This document shows, piece after piece, positions 9,151-18,985 of a DNA stretch of 57,019 bases. The position numbers and the translations under genes were made by a program. How positions within the stretch are numbered: the stretch's first letter is position 1; the number at the start of each line of letters is the position of its first letter. Source of the DNA: Pseudomonadales bacterium. Its GTDB lineage: Bacteria; Pseudomonadota; Gammaproteobacteria; Pseudomonadales; DC-out160. Under the pieces are notes generated by a model that had not been told where the DNA came from, did no database searches, and was given only the letters and a program-made list of their open reading frames with translations. The stretch lies in contig JAHRWA010000060.1 of the NCBI GenBank assembly GCA_019090455.1, positions 1 through 57,019 of the forward strand, read 5' to 3'.

Positions 9151-9162
9151 TTCTACCCCTTT

Positions 9163-9588
9163 TTATGCAGAGACCTTTTCAGTGATTATCATGCCCAAAA
9201 TCATGGCTAACACGAAAATAATAATCTCCATCTGAAAACTGAGTAGCTGTACAATTGCCGGCCCTGGACACAAGCCATAGACGCCCCAGCCGACACCAAA
9301 GAGCACGCCACCAAAAATTAACTTTTTATCAATCTGCTTTAGTTCGCTAATCTGGAATGAATCACTAAAAATCGGTTTCTCTCTTTTAAAGATGAAGTAA
9401 TAGGCAGGAGCCGTAACGGCGATAGCACTGCCCATAACGAACATAAGAGAATCATTCCAATCACCTAAGGGATTCAAAAAAGCCCTGAGCACTTCTGGGT
9501 CCGTCATTCCCGCAAAGGACAATCCCACTCCAAAAATCAATCCTGCGATTAACCCGACAATTTGTTGAACGATATTCATTTTTAACAA
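9163..9588 (-). CDS. pmpB: YeeE/YedE-type (PmpB-like) sulfur transport protein
   Basis: A 141-residue membrane protein with about four hydrophobic segments. It is half-size relative to full YeeE/YedE proteins and belongs with the DUF6691/PmpB group. The conserved Cys motif GLCPGPA lies near residue 107 within GWGVYGLCPGPAIVQLLS, matching the thiosulfate/sulfane-sulfur-handling cysteine region of the family. It lies 21 bases downstream of its partner PmpA, and such halves are thought to pair to form one transporter. Its place between a SulP transporter and a persulfide dioxygenase points to import or export of sulfur compounds during sulfide oxidation. Substrate direction is not determined by sequence. 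Confidence 0.85.
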   Translation of the reverse strand: MLKMNIVQQIVGLIAGLIFGVGLSFAGMTDPEVLRAFLNPLGDWNDSLMFVMGSAIAVTAPAYYFIFKREKPIFSDSFQISELKQIDKKLIFGGVLFGVGWGVYGLCPGPAIVQLLSFQMEIIIFVLAMILGMIITEKVSA

Positions 9589-9609
9589 CCTTAAAATTTT
9601 ATGAGTGAG

Positions 9610-10038
9610 TTACTGAGTCAATACAGAAAACAAACTGACTGTTATCATGCCAGCAGCTATAAAAGTCACTGTCGCTACCATGGAGCGCGGAGAAAATCGG
9701 CTTATGCCACAAACACCGTGACCGCTAGTGCAACCACTTCCTAATCGGGTGCCTACTCCCACAAGCAATCCACCTATCAGAGCGAGCTTCCAGCTGCCGA
9801 CAGCTTCGGGAAAGCTCTCTCCGGTAAATTGGTTATAGAGAAAACCAGAAAGTAACAAACCAATAATAAAAGTCAGCTGCCAACTGGGTTTTTGTCGCGG
9901 CCGACTCAGTTGAAAAATAATGCCACTAATACCCACCACTCTACCGTTAAATATCATCATCATAATGGCAGAAGCACCGATAAGAATCCCACCGATGATA
10001 GCCGCTACTAAGTCCGAACTTATGAATTGATTCTCCAA
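9610..10038 (-). CDS. pmpA: YeeE/YedE-type (PmpA-like) sulfur transport protein
   Basis: A 142-residue protein with about four transmembrane segments, the first half of the PmpA/PmpB pair. The Cys-rich signature GSGCTSGHGVCGISR (about residues 103-117) is the hallmark of YeeE/YedE proteins, whose cysteines relay sulfane sulfur or thiosulfate across the membrane. The gene starts 12 bases after the SulP stop codon and is tightly packed in the same transcript. In related sulfide-oxidation (BigR-type) operons the same two half-genes occur with SQR and persulfide dioxygenase. Confidence 0.85.
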   Translation of the reverse strand: MENQFISSDLVAAIIGGILIGASAIMMMIFNGRVVGISGIIFQLSRPRQKPSWQLTFIIGLLLSGFLYNQFTGESFPEAVGSWKLALIGGLLVGVGTRLGSGCTSGHGVCGISRFSPRSMVATVTFIAAGMITVSLFSVLTQ

Positions 10039-10050
10039 AATATAACCCTC

Positions 10051-11781
10051 TTATTTTTTATTAATACCCAATAGTTCTCGAGTATCCCTATACGCATGAT
10101 ATTGTGAAATATGAACTTTTCCTGAAAGATGTGAGAGCAGACCAGACCGTTTTAACACATCCTCCACCGGACCTTTAACCTCTGACAAATGAAAATTAAC
10201 ACCCTGTTGAATTAACCTTTCATTGATGGATTCTAACACTTCCAATGCACTGTAATCGATTTCATTGATGGCACTGCACATCAAGATTACGTGAGCAACG
10301 CGGTCATTCATAAAGACAGCATCATAAACGTAATCTTCAAGAAACCCCGCGTTAGCAAAAAACAGACTCCCGTCTACACGCAACGACAATATTTCTGGAA
10401 TCGTTTGCACATGAAAACGTCTTACATTTCTAAAATGTTCAGTTCCCTCCACCAACCCCACTACCGCAATATGGGGTTTGGATGAGTGATGCAGGTGTAG
10501 TGCCAAAGACACACAGACTCCACAGGTCACGCCTATTTCCACCCCGAAAAAAAGCGTTGTTCCGACGGTAATCATGACCGCATAAAAATCTGATTTTTCA
10601 TATACCCAGGTTTTTTTAAAAATGGAAAAATCAACGAGAGAAACAACGGCTACGATAATCGTCGCTGCTAGGGTCGCTTTCGGTAAAAAATAGAGCCAGG
10701 GAGTAAAAAACAGTGATACCGCCCCTATCCCGATTGCCGCATAGATACTCGCAGCTTGTGTCACCGCACCCGCGTCAAAATTAACAACCGACCTAGAAAA
10801 ACCGCCGGTTACGGGAAATCCGCCTGACAAAGCCGATGCTATATTAGCAGTCCCTAATCCAATTAACTCTTGGTCAGGGTCTATCTTTTGGCGTTTTTTT
10901 GCGGCGAGTGTTTTACCCACGGAAACAGATTCAACGTATCCAATAACAGATATGAGTATCGCGGGACCGATCAGCGATTTCACCAGTTCAATAGGCATGA
11001 CCGGTATCTGAAAAAGAGGCAAACCCTTTGGTATCGTCCCCACGATAGCAACACCGAAGGTGTCCAGCGCGAACAGAGAAGTCACGGTAATCGTTACAAT
11101 GACAACTAACACGGGAGCCGCTTTAGAAATAAGTTGCGCTGATTTTGGTGACAAGCCGAAACTCGCTAAAAAACGCACTCCACCTTCTTTAACCCAAAAA
11201 AGAAAGATCAGACTACACAGCCCTAGCCCTAAGGTGATGACGTTAATATCCGGTAGGGCCAAAAACAGAGAGGCGCTGAGACTCGCAAGATTGTCACCCT
11301 GTGTATTGACTCCCAGCAGATGACGCAATTGACTTAACGCAATAATAACCGCCGATGCGGTGATAAAACCGGACACGACTGGATGTGACAAAAAATTAGC
11401 GAGAAACCCCGCTTTAAACGCTCCCATAGTGATAAGAAAAAGACCCGACAATAAAGCGAGGACTATTGCTGCGGTAAGATAATCTGCCGACCCCTGCTCT
11501 ACCACACCACTTAAAGCAGCAGCTGTCATCAATGAGGTGATAGCGACGGGGCCCACTGAGAGTGTTCGACTGGTACCAAAAACAGCATAGGTTATTAGCG
11601 GAAGAATACTGGAGTACAGTCCTACCTCCGCGGGGACTCCTGCCAGCAACGCGTAGGCAAGGGATTGAGGAATCAACATAATGGTAACAATCAAAGCCGC
11701 TATTAAGTCAGCTCCGAATACGGATCTGTTGTACTCCTTGCCCCACGAAACTATCGGTAAAAACTGGGAAATCATTCTCAT
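10051..11781 (-). CDS. SulP-family inorganic anion transporter with STAS domain
   Basis: A 576-residue SLC26/SulP protein. The N-terminal signature includes IPQSLAYALLAGVPAEVGLY (about residues 37-56). About 10-12 membrane segments follow to residue 430, and a cytoplasmic STAS domain occupies about 440-560 (INEIDYSALEVLESINERL). SulP proteins move sulfate, bicarbonate or related anions. Here it begins 5 bases after the SQR-fusion stop codon and is followed by PmpAB. An exchange role for sulfite, sulfate or thiosulfate produced by sulfide oxidation is therefore the simplest inference. In comparable operons a TauE-type exporter often fills this slot. Confidence 0.88.
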   Translation of the reverse strand: MRMISQFLPIVSWGKEYNRSVFGADLIAALIVTIMLIPQSLAYALLAGVPAEVGLYSSILPLITYAVFGTSRTLSVGPVAITSLMTAAALSGVVEQGSADYLTAAIVLALLSGLFLITMGAFKAGFLANFLSHPVVSGFITASAVIIALSQLRHLLGVNTQGDNLASLSASLFLALPDINVITLGLGLCSLIFLFWVKEGGVRFLASFGLSPKSAQLISKAAPVLVVIVTITVTSLFALDTFGVAIVGTIPKGLPLFQIPVMPIELVKSLIGPAILISVIGYVESVSVGKTLAAKKRQKIDPDQELIGLGTANIASALSGGFPVTGGFSRSVVNFDAGAVTQAASIYAAIGIGAVSLFFTPWLYFLPKATLAATIIVAVVSLVDFSIFKKTWVYEKSDFYAVMITVGTTLFFGVEIGVTCGVCVSLALHLHHSSKPHIAVVGLVEGTEHFRNVRRFHVQTIPEILSLRVDGSLFFANAGFLEDYVYDAVFMNDRVAHVILMCSAINEIDYSALEVLESINERLIQQGVNFHLSEVKGPVEDVLKRSGLLSHLSGKVHISQYHAYRDTRELLGINKK

Positions 11782-11786
11782 ACTAC

Positions 11787-13493
11787 TTAATCACCCATTT
11801 TGTGAAGATCTTTCGGTGCCGCCATCCACTCTCTACCCTTGAGCATGGCATGCCAATAGATATCAGGCAAAACTCGAGATTTAAGCAGCCAGGCTAGCCT
11901 AGTTGGTTTGGTTCCTGAGATGAGCCATTGAGGAAACGAGGGTAACAATTTACCGCCATAGCCGAACTCAGCCAATACGATTTTTCCACGCTCCACGGTT
12001 AGAGGGCATGAACCATAACCATCATAGGCAGCGCGAATCTCTTGTTTATTAAATGCGGCTGTAATATTTGTCGCAACCACCGGCACCTGTTTGCGTACCG
12101 CTGCCATGGTTTTCGCGTTGGGCGTATTCATAACGTCACCTAGTCCCCAAACGTTTTCGAAATTTGTGTGTCGCAAAGTGTGCTTATCCACATCGAGCCA
12201 ACCCGCACCATCGGAAAGCTCACTGTCACGAACAAATTGCGGTGCAATCTGAGGCGGACACACGTGTATCATTTCAAAATCAGTTTTTACAATCCCTTCA
12301 TCCGTATCTGCGCTGTTGTTTTTAAACCAAGCTGTTTTTGAATCGCCATCAATCTTGACCAGATTGTGTGAGTAATGGACCTCGGCATTATACTTGTCTA
12401 TATAACTTTGCAGCGCTGGCACATAATCTTTCACGCCAAATAAGACGCCACCGGCATTGTAAAAGTGAATATCAACAGAGGCGCTCATACCGCTTTTTTG
12501 CCAATGGTCTGCGGATAGATAAAGTGCTTTTTGAGGCGCACCGGCACATTTGATTGGCATGGGTGGCTGAGTAAAAATCGCCTTACCATTTTTTAGTTCA
12601 GACACGAGTTTCCAGGTATAAGGCGCGAGATCAAAACGATAATTGGAGGTGACACCATTTCGCCCTAAGGTTTGCTCTAAGCCTTCTACACCACCCCAAT
12701 TCAAGGTTAATCCTGGCGAGACAACTAAATGTCGATAATAAATAAGCTTACCGTCAGTCAATTCAATACAATCGTTAGCCGGTGAAAAAGAAGCGACTGC
12801 TTGTTGAATCCAGGAGACACCGCGAGGTATCAAGTTTTTCGTTTGACGGAATGTGGACATAGAATCAAAAACCCCTCCGCCCACCATTGTCCAACCTGGC
12901 TGATAATAATGTGATTCAGACGGATCGATTAAGACGATTCTTAAATCTGATTTTCGCTTCAGTAGACTTGCAGCGGCAGCGATACCGCCCGAACCGGCAC
13001 CGACAATAACGACGTCGTAACAAGGAGCCGCAGTGGATTTGGAATCAACAACAGGTGATGCTTTCGGTTTTTGTTTATCTGTACTCGACATTGCAAGAAC
13101 TTGGTCGCTGATTTCAAACCCAGCATTCTTAGCGGTAGCAATAACCTCTTGCTCATCCATTCCCAATTGAATATGCGTCGCTGCCCACAATTGGGTAGAC
13201 CTATTGCCCGTGCGGCAATACATATGTACTCGTTTACCGCTAGAGAGTAGCGACTTAAATTCGTTAACATGATTGAGAGTCAATTGACCACCGGAAAAGG
13301 GAATGTGTGAAACTTGGATAGCGTGAGCTTCAGCAACTCCTTGTATCTCGAAATACGGCAACTGGCCATCCGCTTCCCCGTCAGGTCGGTTGCAAACGAG
13401 TATTTCAATGCCATCAACCGCTAGCTGCGCCACATCAGCAAGGGAGATTTGATCTGATACGCTGAATTTGATACCTAAGCTATGAAGTTTCAT
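11787..13493 (-). CDS. Phosphatase/rhodanese-like domain fused to sulfide:quinone oxidoreductase
   Basis: A 568-residue fusion. Residues 1-130 form a DUF442/TIGR01244 beta-lactamase-hydrolase-like phosphatase domain with the loop YCRTGNRS (C93). Residues about 158-568 are an FAD-dependent sulfide:quinone oxidoreductase of the eukaryote-like (SQOR) type: an FAD-binding VVIVGAGSGGIAAA at 161-174, the redox cysteine in PIKCAGAPQKA, and the second in GYGSCPLTVE near the C terminus. It would oxidise sulfide at the membrane and pass electrons to quinone and sulfur to an acceptor thiol. As first gene of a five-gene minus-strand operon it supplies persulfide for the downstream dioxygenase. GGGAAG lies about 7 bases before the ATG. 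No BigR/SqrR-type regulator gene adjoins it. Confidence 0.9.
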   Translation of the reverse strand: MKLHSLGIKFSVSDQISLADVAQLAVDGIEILVCNRPDGEADGQLPYFEIQGVAEAHAIQVSHIPFSGGQLTLNHVNEFKSLLSSGKRVHMYCRTGNRSTQLWAATHIQLGMDEQEVIATAKNAGFEISDQVLAMSSTDKQKPKASPVVDSKSTAAPCYDVVIVGAGSGGIAAAASLLKRKSDLRIVLIDPSESHYYQPGWTMVGGGVFDSMSTFRQTKNLIPRGVSWIQQAVASFSPANDCIELTDGKLIYYRHLVVSPGLTLNWGGVEGLEQTLGRNGVTSNYRFDLAPYTWKLVSELKNGKAIFTQPPMPIKCAGAPQKALYLSADHWQKSGMSASVDIHFYNAGGVLFGVKDYVPALQSYIDKYNAEVHYSHNLVKIDGDSKTAWFKNNSADTDEGIVKTDFEMIHVCPPQIAPQFVRDSELSDGAGWLDVDKHTLRHTNFENVWGLGDVMNTPNAKTMAAVRKQVPVVATNITAAFNKQEIRAAYDGYGSCPLTVERGKIVLAEFGYGGKLLPSFPQWLISGTKPTRLAWLLKSRVLPDIYWHAMLKGREWMAAPKDLHKMGD

Positions 13494-13861
13494 GGTCTTG
13501 CTTCCCGTTGAATAGTTGTGTTCTCAATTGGCGCTCATCCATTATAACCCCACCCCTACTTTTTCGCCTTGAAACAACTCGGCAATAGAATAGAGTAAGT
13601 TTTTGGAATATCACCAAAAACACATCACAAGCCAGTGTCTGCTCATTAAAAAGTGCGAAGAAACTTCCGGCTCCCTATTCAGCTAAACAAGGCATTCTAT
13701 AGCTCTCCGTTTCGTATTCTTGGCTTCTATAATGACAGGTCTAAAATTCTGCACTCTGCTAGGCTTACCTATGTACTTATCTACTTATGTACCGATTAAC
13801 GAATTAAAGACTGACTCCCTTGTTTTTATAATATCACTGCAAAATCTGGCTACCTATCCTC
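13494..13861. promoter_or_regulatory. Divergent control region between the sulfur operon and a hybrid kinase
   Basis: About 370 bases without a gene. On the minus strand a TATAAT hexamer (complement of 13541-13546), about 50 bases before the SQR-fusion start, could be a -10 box, but no good -35 accompanies it. On the plus side a TATAAT-like stretch (ataatatc near 13830) precedes the kinase. A short direct repeat of TATGTAC occurs near 13770-13795. No clear repressor operator was found. Confidence 0.35.
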
Positions 13862-16513
13862 ATGAATGCAAGTGTTAACAAACCCAGTTTAAAACAGAAT
13901 CGTTCTGGTGGTGCCATCACTCACCGCTCCATCATTTATAGCGATATGAAGCAGTCTTCTAGGGCATTCCAATGGACCTTGGTCTTGACTCTCTTTCTTT
14001 GTTCTTCCCTATCAAAAGCAGCAGTCGTTTTAATTACCGATGACAACAGCATGGGCATCACCATTCATCCTGAGATTTTGGTCGAAAGTTCCTCCTTAAC
14101 GATAGAGGATATCGTTAAGGAGGAATACCAAACACAGTTTCAAACAGATCGCTCATACCCGATAAATTTGAGTTTCCGCGATGACACCGTTTGGATAAAA
14201 ATAGAGGTACAGGATAAAAGAACAACGGCGTATGAAAATGATTTGATTTTGGAACTCAACAATCCCTTAATTGATGAGATAGAATTATACCGACCATCGG
14301 AAACAGGATTTAGTGTTTTCAAAACCGGCGCTTTAGAGGCTTACGACCAGAGAGAAATAGTGGGAGACATCTTCCTTTTCTATATGCCAAAAGCCCATGG
14401 GAAACCCACTACCCTGTATCTAAAAATACGTTCCGTAACACCGCTTATTCTCCCCTTTAGAATAAAATCGGTAAACCATGGATTTGCGCTGGGCACGCTT
14501 TCCTCTCATAGCAGCCGTATCTTAACGGGGATGCTTTTTCTCGTCATTAGCTACAATTTTTTGCTAGCCGTGACCGTCAGGGAAATCAGTCAATATTACT
14601 ATTTTGCCTGGCTTACGTTTGGGTCAGTGGGAAGTAGTTTTCTCATGGGTGTCTTACAACCCTATTTGGGTGATAACTCTATTTTGGTTACGGAAAAAAT
14701 ATGGGCTCTAGGTGCATTTTCATGTGGGTTTTTCTTATTACACCTATCTAGCTATGTGAAGCTTCATCGGGTTAGTACGTTACTTAACAGACTAAACTTA
14801 TTGGTTGCAACGACTCTTATTATCAATGGCTTGATCATTGTCGCTACAAACTATCGACTCTGGCAATGGACACTGTTTAGTTGCGGGATACTCGGAATGA
14901 TTGCACCTATTATTATTTGTTACTGTATTTACCTTAAGCAACCGTTAGCTTGGTTATGTGTTGCCGTCTTTTCCCCTGCGGTAATTGGAATGGTAACCTA
15001 CATCCTTGTTTCTGCGGATATGGCCCCCAGTAATTGGTTTACCCTTAATTCGATATTCATCGGCATCATCTCCACCGGGATCACGATTGCTCTTACGGAA
15101 GGTAGAAAATTTAGAATAGAACGAACCAGAAGCATGCTGCTTGAACAAAAAAATCGGAAAGTATTAGTGGACAACAATAAGCTATTAACAAAAACAAATG
15201 CCATTAAGGATTCTTTTCTATCGACCATAAGTCACGAGCTGAGAACACCTCTAAATGGTATTTCAGGTGCGCTTTCCCTGTTGGAAGAAGCTGCTGAGCA
15301 GACAGCAAAAGAAGAGAAATTTAATTTATCAAAAGAAATAATCAGCTTATTTAATGTAGCAAATAGCTCAACGCTGGAGATGATAGGGCTAATCAATAGC
15401 ATCATCGGGTTTTCAGAACTACAAGTTGAACATGCAAAAATAACCAATCATTACTTCTCGGCTTTTACCTCTATTGAAACCTTAGTGTGTCTTCATAAAA
15501 CGCATATTGAGAATAACAACAATACAGTGCATCTAGATATAGACGTGCTGGCATCGATTGAGATTAAAAGCGATCAAGAAAAGTTCAAGAAGGCGGTTGG
15601 CATCGTCATCGACAATGCCAATAAATTTACCATAAATGGGACAATTGAAATTCATGCGTGCATTGATTACCTGAACACGAAACAACATCGACTGTGTATT
15701 ACCATCACTGATACAGGAGTTGGAATATCAGATTCCAAAATTGATGCTATCGCAGAACCCTTTTCACAAGTCGATCAGTCTTTTAGCCGAGAATTCGGCG
15801 GGCTTGGTATCGGACTTGCTGTTTGTAAAAAAACGCTGGATCTTCTCGGCGGTGAGTTCAAAATTACCAGTGAATTCGGGAAAGGGACATCTGTTCAGCT
15901 GACTTTTTTCGTAGCAGAAACTAAAACCGTAACACCGGTTATTATGAAGACGCCTGTAATAGAGAAAACATCCGTCATACCAAATTCATCTGTCATGCCA
16001 AACACACAAAAACAAGCCCCGTCAGACTCAAGCGACACTAATTCTCAAACTTCACACTCTAAAAAACCTACAGCTAATCTAACATTAACACCCGAAACAG
16101 ATCTAACAGGCCTCCACGTATTAATCGTGGAAGACAATACAACGAACCAAGTCATCATTAGAAAAATGGTCGAGAAAAAAGGCCTGCACGCGCTGTTGGC
16201 AGAAAATGGCGCCATTGCCGTAGAGTTGTTTCAAAAAAATCAGATCGACATGATTTTAATGGACTGTCAAATGCCTGTTATGGATGGGTTTGAAGCAACG
16301 CGCCAAATCAGAAAACTAGCCGATCCCAAACAACATTTACCCATTATTGCCATCACTGCCAACACCAGCGATGAAGATCAACGTAACTGCAAAGCTTCAG
16401 GTATGGATGATCTTTTATCCAAACCTGTCTCCTTTAAGTTGCTAGGTGCGACTATTGAAAAATGGGGAAATCAAGGAAATCACGGCGGCATTGTTGCATC
16501 GAACCAAGGCTAA
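13862..16513 (+). CDS. 7TM-DISM hybrid sensor histidine kinase
   Basis: An 883-residue membrane kinase. A signal peptide follows the second Met (29), so translation may really begin at 13946; neither start has a strong ribosome-binding site. Residues about 58-195 form a 7TMR-DISMED2-type periplasmic sensor domain and about 205-415 hold seven transmembrane helices. The HisKA domain carries H458 in TISHELRTPLNG. The ATPase has the N box DNANKF and G boxes DTGVGI and GGLGIGLAV. A Thr/Pro/Ser-rich linker leads to a receiver (about 752-872) with D801 (LMDCQMP) and a conserved SKP. It is predicted to autophosphorylate and pass phosphate to its own receiver. The ligand is unknown. It is divergent from the sulfur operon, but a regulatory link is only a guess. 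Confidence 0.85.
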   Translation: MNASVNKPSLKQNRSGGAITHRSIIYSDMKQSSRAFQWTLVLTLFLCSSLSKAAVVLITDDNSMGITIHPEILVESSSLTIEDIVKEEYQTQFQTDRSYPINLSFRDDTVWIKIEVQDKRTTAYENDLILELNNPLIDEIELYRPSETGFSVFKTGALEAYDQREIVGDIFLFYMPKAHGKPTTLYLKIRSVTPLILPFRIKSVNHGFALGTLSSHSSRILTGMLFLVISYNFLLAVTVREISQYYYFAWLTFGSVGSSFLMGVLQPYLGDNSILVTEKIWALGAFSCGFFLLHLSSYVKLHRVSTLLNRLNLLVATTLIINGLIIVATNYRLWQWTLFSCGILGMIAPIIICYCIYLKQPLAWLCVAVFSPAVIGMVTYILVSADMAPSNWFTLNSIFIGIISTGITIALTEGRKFRIERTRSMLLEQKNRKVLVDNNKLLTKTNAIKDSFLSTISHELRTPLNGISGALSLLEEAAEQTAKEEKFNLSKEIISLFNVANSSTLEMIGLINSIIGFSELQVEHAKITNHYFSAFTSIETLVCLHKTHIENNNNTVHLDIDVLASIEIKSDQEKFKKAVGIVIDNANKFTINGTIEIHACIDYLNTKQHRLCITITDTGVGISDSKIDAIAEPFSQVDQSFSREFGGLGIGLAVCKKTLDLLGGEFKITSEFGKGTSVQLTFFVAETKTVTPVIMKTPVIEKTSVIPNSSVMPNTQKQAPSDSSDTNSQTSHSKKPTANLTLTPETDLTGLHVLIVEDNTTNQVIIRKMVEKKGLHALLAENGAIAVELFQKNQIDMILMDCQMPVMDGFEATRQIRKLADPKQHLPIIAITANTSDEDQRNCKASGMDDLLSKPVSFKLLGATIEKWGNQGNHGGIVASNQG

Positions 16514-16566
16514 AAGCCGTGAGTAGCACGAGGGGGATTGACTATCGGTTTGTCAGAACACTAAAC

Positions 16567-16625
16567 CACCCGATTCGAATCTGGTGCAAAATCATTAGAA
16601 ATTCACTCAGAATTGGAATCGGGTG
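16567..16625. terminator. Inverted repeat between convergent genes
   Basis: CACCCGATTC at 16567-16576 is perfectly complementary to GAATCGGGTG at 16616-16625, and a 10-bp palindrome GATTCGAATC sits at 16572-16581. The element lies between the 3' ends of the hybrid kinase and the thiolase-like gene, where a bidirectional terminator is expected. It has no strong T tract, so intrinsic termination is not certain. Confidence 0.4.
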
Positions 16626-16636
16626 ATAATTAGATC

Positions 16637-18124
16637 CTAGAACGTATAAACCACCGGTGAACCAGTAACAGTGATACTACGTCCCACTAAACTTTCCCCA
16701 GCCAAATCGGATAACAAAGCAGGGTCAGCACTAGCCACCACGCGTTCTCCACTTTCCAGATCAGCGACAACGGGTGCAGCAGACACTTTTCCGTCACGAC
16801 CATAAACCACGGTACCACCAACGATCGTCGCTTTACCGCTAGCTTCAGTCACTACTGTTAACGCGGCGGCATTTATCTCAGATTGTTCTTTCTTAGTATC
16901 AGCTAAACAAAATCCACCTTTGGGCGGCTCGCTACCGTAAATACCGATTGAGTGTTTCGAGAGAAATCCTCCGTTACCTGCAACATACGCTGTTTTTCCA
17001 GATTCACGTAATAATAATGCCAATGAAATGATGGAATGACTCGTGTAGTTATTGCCCGGCCCACCGAAAAAGGACATGCCACCAGTTTGAGTGAGACCCC
17101 TTGAATCGTCTAATGAAAGGTCGATAGCCTCAGCCAAAACTTGCACAGCTGAAGGGAAGCAGGAGTATAAATCGATAAAGTCGAAATCATTAACACCCAG
17201 TCCTGTGGCACTGAAGATCGCGCCCGCTGCTGCATGCACAGCAGGTGATGCACCTAAGTCTTGACGTGCTGCTGGTGCGACATCGGTATTCGTCGCGCCC
17301 GCCCAAGGGAAGACACACTGATCAGCCAATCCGGCCGCAGTGGCAACTTCAAGTGAGCAGACGATCAAAGCTGAACCTTGATCCACATTGGGAAAAGAAT
17401 TCATTCGTTTGGTGTAGGGCTCTGCGGTAAGACGGTTGGAGTCACTGGGAGTACTAATATCCTCAGCGGTATAGGCTTCTTTAAACCAGGAGAAAGGATT
17501 AGACGAAGCGACTTTCGCAAAAGGGGCTAAGAGCTTACCGATATGTTCTCGCTGCTCCTTCATATTACGGCCCGCTTTCGCTGCCAATGCACTTTCAAAA
17601 ACGGGGTACACTTCTGCGGGACGGGTGAAGCCGGCCATTATTTCCGCTTTCGTAAGAACACCATCCATTGTGGGTCCCACTACTGGCTCGCTTTCCATGG
17701 CTTTGTTTTTATCGCCGCCACGAGATGCACCAAATAAATCGGCGCCAGGATCGGAAGCACGCATGGATCGGGTTGATTCAGCACCCACAATAAGAGTGGC
17801 TTTAAGATTACCAGCAGCGATGTCGTCGGCTGCTCTATTGACTGCCCACTGAGGTGTGTTTCCACCGGCAGTGGTTGATTCACATTCAGCATTAGTCAGC
17901 CCTAATCGTGCAACCAATTCTCTCGAAGGTGCTTTTGGGCTAGGTGAAAAAATAACAGAGACTGTAGTTACCCGTTCAATTTGGTCTCGTAAACCTGGTG
18001 CATCTCCAAAAGCAGCAAGGGATGCGGTTTCCGTTAGATCGACGATAGACACCAGTTTTTCTCGTTCTATCGATTGGCCTAAACCGACTAAAACGGGAAT
18101 GCGCGATGGATGTATTTGGCTCAT
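16637..18124 (-). CDS. Thiolase-superfamily acetyl-CoA acetyltransferase-like protein
   Basis: A 495-residue thiolase-fold protein of the SCP-x/acetyl-CoA acetyltransferase-like group common in Actinobacteria and marine Gammaproteobacteria. The usual nucleophilic Cys motif of degradative thiolases is replaced by STTAGGNTPQWAVNRA (about residues 80-95). The C-terminal catalytic block GNGGFLSKHSIGIYG is present, as is a SHSII segment. About 100 extra C-terminal residues form a beta-rich domain typical of this subgroup. Absence of the standard Cys means the reaction may not be ordinary thiolysis. It is followed on the same strand, upstream, by a dienelactone-hydrolase-like gene, suggesting a role in catabolism of an unusual acyl or ring-derived substrate. 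Confidence 0.75.
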   Translation of the reverse strand: MSQIHPSRIPVLVGLGQSIEREKLVSIVDLTETASLAAFGDAPGLRDQIERVTTVSVIFSPSPKAPSRELVARLGLTNAECESTTAGGNTPQWAVNRAADDIAAGNLKATLIVGAESTRSMRASDPGADLFGASRGGDKNKAMESEPVVGPTMDGVLTKAEIMAGFTRPAEVYPVFESALAAKAGRNMKEQREHIGKLLAPFAKVASSNPFSWFKEAYTAEDISTPSDSNRLTAEPYTKRMNSFPNVDQGSALIVCSLEVATAAGLADQCVFPWAGATNTDVAPAARQDLGASPAVHAAAGAIFSATGLGVNDFDFIDLYSCFPSAVQVLAEAIDLSLDDSRGLTQTGGMSFFGGPGNNYTSHSIISLALLLRESGKTAYVAGNGGFLSKHSIGIYGSEPPKGGFCLADTKKEQSEINAAALTVVTEASGKATIVGGTVVYGRDGKVSAAPVVADLESGERVVASADPALLSDLAGESLVGRSITVTGSPVVYTF

Positions 18125-18206
18125 GATAATTCCTTCTTCTGTTCCGATGTAGAGAGATTTGGATTGAGGATTGGAGTGAAAGAGTAATCGCCCCTATACC
18201 GAATGT

Positions 18207-18956
18207 CTATTTTAACTTGCGCTCAAATAACGCAAAAGCAATATCCCAATGTCTCTCTGCTGCTGCGTGGTGATAGCCCATGCGTTCAGGAAATGCAAAA
18301 CCATGCCCCGTTTCAGGCACCTTTTCCAATACGAAATCCACTTTGTTCTCCTCTAGAGTTTGTTTGAGAAATTCAATTTCCGCATCTGGCACATAGGGGT
18401 CATGCTCTGCAAAACTAAAGTGTAATGCACTATCTGATCGTATTTCAGGAATTAACAGGTGCGCAGAATCAGGTTTGTCAGTGACATGGGATACGCCGTA
18501 CATTGACACCATCGCTTTAAATCGGTCAGGGAAACTCCCGGTGACGGCTAATACAAACTTGCCACTCATACAGTACCCGATACAGCCAATGGGGCCTCCG
18601 TGCTTGGCATGAGGGTTAGCATCCAACCAAGAGATCAATGCTTGCGTATCGCTGATAATCATTGGATTGGTATGCACATTGAGCATTTCCATCATATTTG
18701 CGCCGGGATCTTTTATTCCATAACGGTAATAGAGATTGGGCATCACAGCAAAGTAACCTTGCTTAGCAATGCGACGAACAAACTCATACAGTTCCTCTCG
18801 CACGCCCGGCGCATCCATATATAAGATGATTGGCGGGTGCGAACCGCCATCCTCCGGCCATGCGGCAAAACACTCCATGCTGCCGTCCGGTGTCAGCACT
18901 TCGATAAATGTATCAGATATTTTTATCTCAGTTGTATTGCCTGATTGAATAGTCAT
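18207..18956 (-). CDS. Dienelactone hydrolase family protein
   Basis: A 249-residue alpha/beta-hydrolase of the dienelactone hydrolase family, at the usual length. The catalytic triad is visible as C129 in the nucleophile elbow GYCMSGK, D186 in SFAEHDPYVP and H218 in ETGHGF. No signal peptide is present, so it is cytoplasmic. It would hydrolyse a lactone or ester. Its position immediately upstream of the thiolase-like gene on the same strand (82 bases apart) supports a shared catabolic operon. A strong 14-bp hairpin lies just before its start codon. Confidence 0.85.
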   Translation of the reverse strand: MTIQSGNTTEIKISDTFIEVLTPDGSMECFAAWPEDGGSHPPIILYMDAPGVREELYEFVRRIAKQGYFAVMPNLYYRYGIKDPGANMMEMLNVHTNPMIISDTQALISWLDANPHAKHGGPIGCIGYCMSGKFVLAVTGSFPDRFKAMVSMYGVSHVTDKPDSAHLLIPEIRSDSALHFSFAEHDPYVPDAEIEFLKQTLEENKVDFVLEKVPETGHGFAFPERMGYHHAAAERHWDIAFALFERKLK

Positions 18957-18985
18957 AGTCCATTACTCCGAATATTTATTTAGTG

